DNA from: Erpobdella octoculata
Taxonomy: Eukaryota; Annelida; Clitellata; Hirudinida; Erpobdellidae
Direction: 5' to 3'
DNA length: 64,000 nt
Assembly (NCBI GenBank): GCA_963978895.1
Contig: OZ022246.1
Span: 20,195,785 to 20,259,784 of the forward strand
Shown: piece after piece, positions 61,301 through 64,000 of the stretch
Position numbering within the stretch: the first letter of the stretch is position 1
How the letters are laid out: each line of letters begins with the position of its first letter
Notes under the pieces: generated by a model
Databases searched by the model: none
The model's input: only the letters and a program-made list of their open reading frames with translations
What the model was told of the DNA's origin: nothing
Translations under genes and position numbers: made by a program

Positions 61301-63790
61301 TGCTTTGCTTCGTGCTAATAAATTGTTGCTGTGTGCTTAGTGCTTTGCTTTGTGCTATTAAATTATTGTTTCGTGCTTCGTGCCTGACTTCGTGCTAAGT
61401 TGTTGATTTGATTTCTCTGTGTGTTGTACCTTGGGAGCTGATAAAGTTTGTGGGTACCTCAGAACTTGTGGTGTCTAAATAAATAAGAACCTGAACGCCG
61501 GCTCCTGTTGAAGATTTTCCTCATCGGACAACCGACGTTACAATATTAAAGTAATAAAAATTCAAATAAACATCACGCACACTCAATAAACAAACAAACA
61601 AACAACCAGCCTTGCGACGGGGGACAATTGTCCCCCTGCCTATGCCAACAACACACCCTCCACCAAATTCTGACAATCAATCAATCAATCAATCAATTTT
61701 TATTTGGACATAAAAAAAGAGGTTCAACATTTGAGTAAATCAACTAAGAGTAAGATAAGTCCAAAAGGGAAGAATCTAAAGGGAAAATTATCCCACTCGA
61801 GGATCACCCTAAACATTAAGATAATAACATTGTTCGAAAAGAAAAAAAAACAATCAAATAATAAAAAAAACACAAAGTAAAAACAGGACAGACAAAAAAA
61901 ACACAGTGTAATAATAATAATATAAAAGAAGAGTGAATAAGTAGATAGTAGATGCAAATGATGATAAGAAAAAAAATGAAATGAAAGAGAAGTAAGATCA
62001 TTTAGTGAGACAGTATAATTTAGATATATTTTTTGATATTTTATTTTTGATACTAGTTATATGAAGTGACCATGTTAAATGCTCATCAATCACTACTCCC
62101 AGAAATTTGTAAGAAGCGGTACGAGGTATGGAATTATTATTAAAATGTAAAGAAAAGTTATCTATTATATTTTTTCTACTGGAGTGAAATATAATGTAGT
62201 TAGTTTTCCTAAGATTCACTGATAATTTATTAGAAGCAAACCATTCAGAAACAAGGATTATTTCAGAATTTATTTTAGAAGATAGTTGATTGAGGTTGGT
62301 GCCTGAGGCAAAGGCATTTGTGTCATCGGCAAAGAGAATAAAATGAAAAAATTAGAAACTTGGCATACGTCATTAATATATATAAGAAAAAGTAAGGGTC
62401 CAAGAACAGATCCCTGAGGTACACCGCAGATAATTTCTTTTGTATTCGATTTTGTTCCCATAAAGTGAACTATTTGATTTCTGTCTTTCAGATAACTGAT
62501 GAACCAATTTAGAAGATTATTTTTAATTCCATAATGTTGGAGTTTGTGTATTAAGATAGTATGATTAACCGTGTCAAAAGCCTTAGCAAGATCCAGAAAT
62601 ATACCAATGACGTATTCACCTTTGTCAATCGCCTCAGTGATTTTTGCATAAAGAAGCATTAAGGCCATGTAAGTTGAGTGCCCTTTGCGAAAACCAAATT
62701 GACCACTGTCAAATGAAGATAATGTATTGAAATGACTATAAAGTCTATTGTACATAACTTTTACAAAAAACTTTGAAAAATAAGGAAGAATAGAAATAGG
62801 TCTGTAATTTATAACTTTGTTTTTACGACAAATACGACAATCACCTACCTCATCGAGTATTTCTTTATTCCTCAGCAACAGAGCAGGTAAATCGTTTATA
62901 TTCTTCTCGATACTTTCAAAACCACCCATCTGCTTCACCTCTGTGGCTTTCACCGACACGGATCTAGGAATTTCTTGACCTCCCAGATCTTCTATTGCAG
63001 CAGGAAGGTTCAACGAAGCCAGGACACTATTCATCATTAAGTCTTTTATAACTTTCATCATTAAATTTTTTATAACTTTCATCATTAAATCTTTTATAAC
63101 TTTCATCATTAAATTTTTTATAACTTTCATCATTAAATCTTTTATAACTTTCATCATTAAATCTTTTATAACTTTCATCATTAAATCTTTTGTAACTTTC
63201 ATCATAAAATCTTTTATAACTTTCATCATTAAATCTTTTATAACTTTCATCATTAAATCTTTTATAACTTTCATCATTAAATCTTTTATAACTTTCATCA
63301 TTAAATCTTTTATAACTTTCCTTATTAAATCTTTTATAATAACTTTAATTATATCTGTATTTGAAGATGGAAAAATATTGAGAGACTTATCAACCCATTT
63401 CCCCCATCATCCCAATCGAACAGAAACTTGGACCACATAGATTTATTAAATTTATAGGTACCTCCAATCCCCTTGACCCCCATATCTATTGTCACTGGTT
63501 TTGGAAGGAAAAATTTAATTTGGTGCACACCAAATATTGGGAAGGATAATTATTAAATGATTTTTATGTAAAACTGTGTTTTTGTAATTACGTAAACAAA
63601 TTGCTATAATCGACAGTGGAATTGTTAAAAATTATAGCATAATTACATACTGTGGGAACTATTTACCTATTCAGAAGTTGTGTAGCATCCCTCATTCTTC
63701 CAATTTCATTGTTAACAGTCAACATCCTCCTGCTCTCGCAAGCCATAACCGATTGATGAACTGACAATGGAACTATTTTCTCGAATAAAT
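52366..63790 (-). CDS. PDCD6IP: ALIX/PDCD6IP, V domain and proline-rich region (5' part beyond window)
   Basis: ALIX links ESCRT-III (CHMP4) to cargo and TSG101 in multivesicular-body sorting, cytokinesis and membrane repair. Ten minus-strand exons are visible: 63667-63790, 62849-63026, 55621-55842, 55191-55353, 54396-54544, 54003-54137, 53708-53873, 53320-53388, 52708-52800, 52366-52628. They join without a stop into 519 codons, close to the human V domain plus tail. Landmarks: [115 protein letters not shown], then a P/Q/Y-rich tail with GYPGYP-type repeats ending YPPR. The Bro1 domain lies past 64000. The intron after exon 52708-52800 has a GC donor. The 7-kb intron between 62849 and 55842 holds a LINE and an intact LTR element. 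Confidence 0.93.
52706..52711 (-). other. GC-AG 5' splice site in ALIX
   Basis: On the minus strand the exon ends CAACAAG (last base 52708) and the intron begins GCAAGT. Only this junction keeps the reading frame into the last exon (GTGGCAAACG); the nearby GT at 52703-52702 would shift it. AG|GCAAGT is the known consensus of GC-AG introns. Confidence 0.75.
55922..56344 (+). repeat. 5' LTR
   Basis: Begins TGTAACGGTTG and ends CGACGTTACA, so the short inverted ends TGTAACG/CGTTACA are longer than the usual TG/CA. It contains three ~40-bp tandem units built on gcttcgtgctttgcttcgtg (56098-56206) and aataaa near 56280. Confidence 0.93.
56349..56367 (+). promoter_or_regulatory. Primer-binding site, probably tRNA-Ser
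   Basis: TGGCGCAGTCGACAGGATC starts four bases after the LTR. Its reverse complement ends CGACTGCGCCA, as expected for the 3' end of a serine tRNA (acceptor stem starting GCAGTCG). Confidence 0.7.
56544..61049 (+). CDS. Gag-Pol polyprotein, order Gag-PR-IN-RT-RNase H
   Basis: 1501 codons without a stop or frameshift. Residues ~50-80 hold three 9-residue repeats of the EEREDRKER type. A Gag core and two CCHC knuckles follow ([14 protein letters not shown] ~352 and [14 protein letters not shown] ~371). The protease motif is LNDSGANRC (~425). The integrase has an HHCC finger (HDSVCAGH ... CESCEICQK, ~626-665), catalytic D in MIDCIGPL (~697), D in SSDRGTNF (~763) and E in GLVERCNK (~799), plus a GPY/F-type module ([19 protein letters not shown]). 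Only then comes RT ([39 protein letters not shown] ~1215, LGHLIGSG) and RNase H ([33 protein letters not shown]). Ordinary Ty3/gypsy elements have RT-RH before IN. All catalytic residues looked for are present. No chromodomain or env seen. Confidence 0.95.
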   Translation: MNTPISMVAEKSSRIDSENESQGEESPLRRNISFTGIQYERDLAERIRQEEREDRKEREEREDRKEREEREDRKEKEREEQERAMRIKLAEIEKEVKLAELQSRHARDDGYGMYNNSERENYIRKVNIVKAGLMPFPTEKVELPAFFKYLEDECRCQGIDISDQGEMLKGIMAARADNLLYRIPVEQRYNYHFLKQAILREYGIHPATLKNAFDNAQRMRDESFTTFATRIHNLCTYYLDSCGADGIYDRVVSILCADKIKQILPRDCLNYVIDRPGEVDNCHKQVAEHADNYVLLHKDILHNTASKIHSRSRDEEESTGLQRDRPPVAPLTYARPIPQPSKTSASGNIRKCYNCGKLGHEARECRGIKVCTNCQEVGHASQLCPRNPTRANICHVDPLGRDNEAFESYFLNVRIGDVAPVRALNDSGANRCCIRASLVDIHQCPIQRKGVLRGAIVGIEQPVTLVELTIRPYFSDDQYVSIAPTIKEWFAVVDNLREEALLTPSVVKRIQALESYEMITASASTIHIEKDGGTSPTDVESVRPDNTNGTIQDIMPVQSGPASADPTHFRQEQKLCGTLKQVWKFGEKEKKGFMVRDGLLYHRENLWGLQLHQLCLPEVRVPLVLKMAHDSVCAGHLAAKSTSQRIRLNFWFPDIESKVKTYCESCEICQKRAPSRVKDRVPIQPIPRGDERPFSHLMIDCIGPLITESDPVKAKPLVNYALVIIDKFSRWPAAYPLRSLEAKAVCEVLLQFFMNFSIPNVISSDRGTNFTSKLTQEFLRVLGCSPRFNTPGHPEATGLVERCNKTLKQMLFKLAFEHPKEWPKILPFVMWSLREKPSSTTHVSPYTLVFGGVPRGPLYILKETWCGREAPVFSIGRNPSDYLSDLRRNLAIASEYANKYSQHEQDRYTTNYNLRSSQREYEVGDIVLILAPDSGRSKWLNRWQGPGTIVGKHGIGSYIVDINGAQRHIHINKIRRYHPRIEEAIANNCSVVYDKDQDFGQINLNDTGNNFTELSTLSLGHLSSSQILDIQEIVNRYPNVFSKKLGRCELASHRIRISANFQPKRFKAYKIPELLKPDVARQLDDMLAQGIIQPSRSEMVSPVVCVLKGHDKTKGVRLAIDFRYINKHSEGDAFPLPDVQDILQKVGAAQYISCFDAQSGYWQVPIHPESQWLTAFICNDSLYEFTRMPFGLKSAGNTFMRLMKEILQPINTFVAPFVDDVAVYSSTWEEHLDHLNKFFKIINSSGLTLNMSKCHFGKPKVIYLGHLIGSGTIAPDPEKVRSLHKLRPVQTTRDVRSIIGFFSYFRGFIPQFAEVAGVIINLMRGGKNQKVEWLDIHEEALNKLKRLLVESVTLYTIDYQREFGLAVDASAGAVGCCLFQWNANREEQPIAFASAKLSDTQQRWATIEREAYAVVWALQKFKGWLLLSQVTVFSDHNPLTFLTEVSTKSSKLTRWALALQEFDLQFKYRAGRTNISADFMSRSIEDDGAEVPSTTIKKTIQ
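61109..61119 (+). promoter_or_regulatory. Polypurine tract of the LTR element
   Basis: ggtagggagg directly precedes the 3' LTR. One T interrupts the purines. Confidence 0.6.
61120..61542 (+). repeat. 3' LTR
   Basis: Same length and, by eye, same sequence as 55922-56344, including the tandem gcttcgtgct block (61296-61404). Confidence 0.93.
61676..62840 (-). pseudogene. 5'-truncated LINE (RT domain) in the ALIX intron
   Basis: The minus-strand frame reads [65 protein letters not shown] and [21 protein letters not shown] one-base shift near 62340 then displaces [17 protein letters not shown] (catalytic ADD) from the upstream frame. [16 protein letters not shown] and [18 protein letters not shown] follow. 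The 3' end is a (TTGA)n-type tail (plus-strand aatcaatcaatc at 61676-61697), as in CR1/L2-like LINEs. The truncation point lies only ~15 bp inside the intron, so the RT frame reads on from the ALIX exon at 62849; this is coincidence. Confidence 0.85.
63032..63345. repeat. 24-bp minisatellite ending 5 bp from an ALIX 3' splice site
   Basis: About 13 copies of ttaaatcttttataactttc plus atca (plus strand). Its right-hand copy on the minus strand runs into the acceptor aatgatgaatag at 63027. The repeat stays open on the minus strand as MMKVIKDL peptide and reads into the exon, but it is intronic by phase of the flanking exons. Confidence 0.9.
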
Positions 63791-63913
63791 CTGTTTTGAA
63801 ATATAATAACAATCCATTAATAAGTAACTGAAAAAATCTATAACAATGGCAACGAAACATATAGAAGCTCGATGAAATAATCATTGATCAAATAAAAACA
63901 AAAATATATAAGC

Positions 63914-64000
63914 TTGGATAACCAAGTTGGTAGAGCGTCAGACTCGCTAATATAAATAGATAGCTCTGCAGTCTGGTTAGCTGCTCAAAGAGCTGTACAG
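63914..64000 (+). mobile_element. Possible tRNA-derived SINE head at window end
   Basis: ggataaccaagttggtagag then cgtcagactcgctaata resembles the D-arm and anticodon arm of a tRNA. No B box follows in the remaining 50 bases, so a true tRNA is unlikely and the element continues or is truncated. Confidence 0.3.

Larger units (their letters stand above)
55917..61547 (+). mobile_element. Complete Ty3/gypsy-class LTR retrotransposon with integrase before RT (Gmr1-like order)
   Basis: The span includes 5-bp target duplications ATATT (55917-55921 and 61543-61547). Within are a 423-bp 5' LTR (55922-56344), primer-binding site, a single gag-pol ORF (56544-61049), a purine-rich tract and a 423-bp 3' LTR (61120-61542). 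The LTRs show no difference on base-by-base reading, so the insertion is recent. It lies in an ALIX intron in the opposite orientation, about 80 bp before the 3' splice site of exon 55621-55842. Confidence 0.93.

Noticed and set aside
62270..63301. 343-codon minus-strand ORF as one gene
   Set aside because: It is three unrelated pieces in one open frame: the 24-bp minisatellite, an ALIX exon (62849-63026) and a LINE RT fragment.

Overview
The window is AT-rich DNA from an animal genome. Genes are split by spliceosomal introns (GT-AG, with one clear GC-AG case), there are no bacterial operons, and mobile DNA is abundant. A posterior-class Hox gene places it in Bilateria. Its homeodomain has features of both arthropod Abd-B and lophotrochozoan Post2, so an invertebrate is likely, but the phylum cannot be fixed from this sequence alone. 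I assembled all exon structures by hand from reading frame, splice signals, intron phase and family resemblance.

Protein-coding genes, left to right: the 5' part of EDC4 (mRNA decapping scaffold, minus, 1-1433); MIS12 (kinetochore, minus, six exons, 6765-10072); an aquaporin, here AQP-A (plus, six exons, 14983-19698); UXT (prefoldin-like, minus, intronless, 22909-23337); XPB/ERCC3 (TFIIH helicase, minus, intronless, 28618-30711); a posterior Hox gene (plus, three exons, 34229-35159); a second aquaporin, AQP-B (minus, six exons, 38793-41642); a protein with four dsRNA-binding domains and a low-complexity tail (plus, four exons, 47902-52119); and the 3' half of ALIX/PDCD6IP (minus, ten exons, 52366-63790), which converges tail-to-tail with the dsRNA-binding gene. 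The genes look like unrelated housekeeping and developmental loci. The two aquaporins are the only paralogous pair.

Mobile DNA fills most of the rest. An apparently intact Ty3/gypsy-class LTR retrotransposon (55922-61542) sits in an ALIX intron. Its two 423-bp LTRs look identical, it has a 5-bp target duplication, and one 1501-codon gag-pol ORF places integrase before reverse transcriptase, the arrangement known from Gmr1-like elements. Other elements are 5'-truncated LINEs, short elements that share a LINE 3' tail, several tRNA-derived SINE-like families, hAT elements with 8-bp duplications, a Tc1/mariner-type MITE pair, Helitron-like elements with TC/CTAG ends, and long inverted repeats embedded in (TA)n tracts. 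Minisatellites with units of about 15-40 bp lie in introns and intergenic DNA.

Points most worth follow-up are the aquaporin pair with altered NPA motifs, the XPB copy with DEVQ in place of DEVH, the intact integrase-first retrotransposon, LINE tails just upstream of both intronless genes, and the foldback structures at 25 kb and 32 kb.
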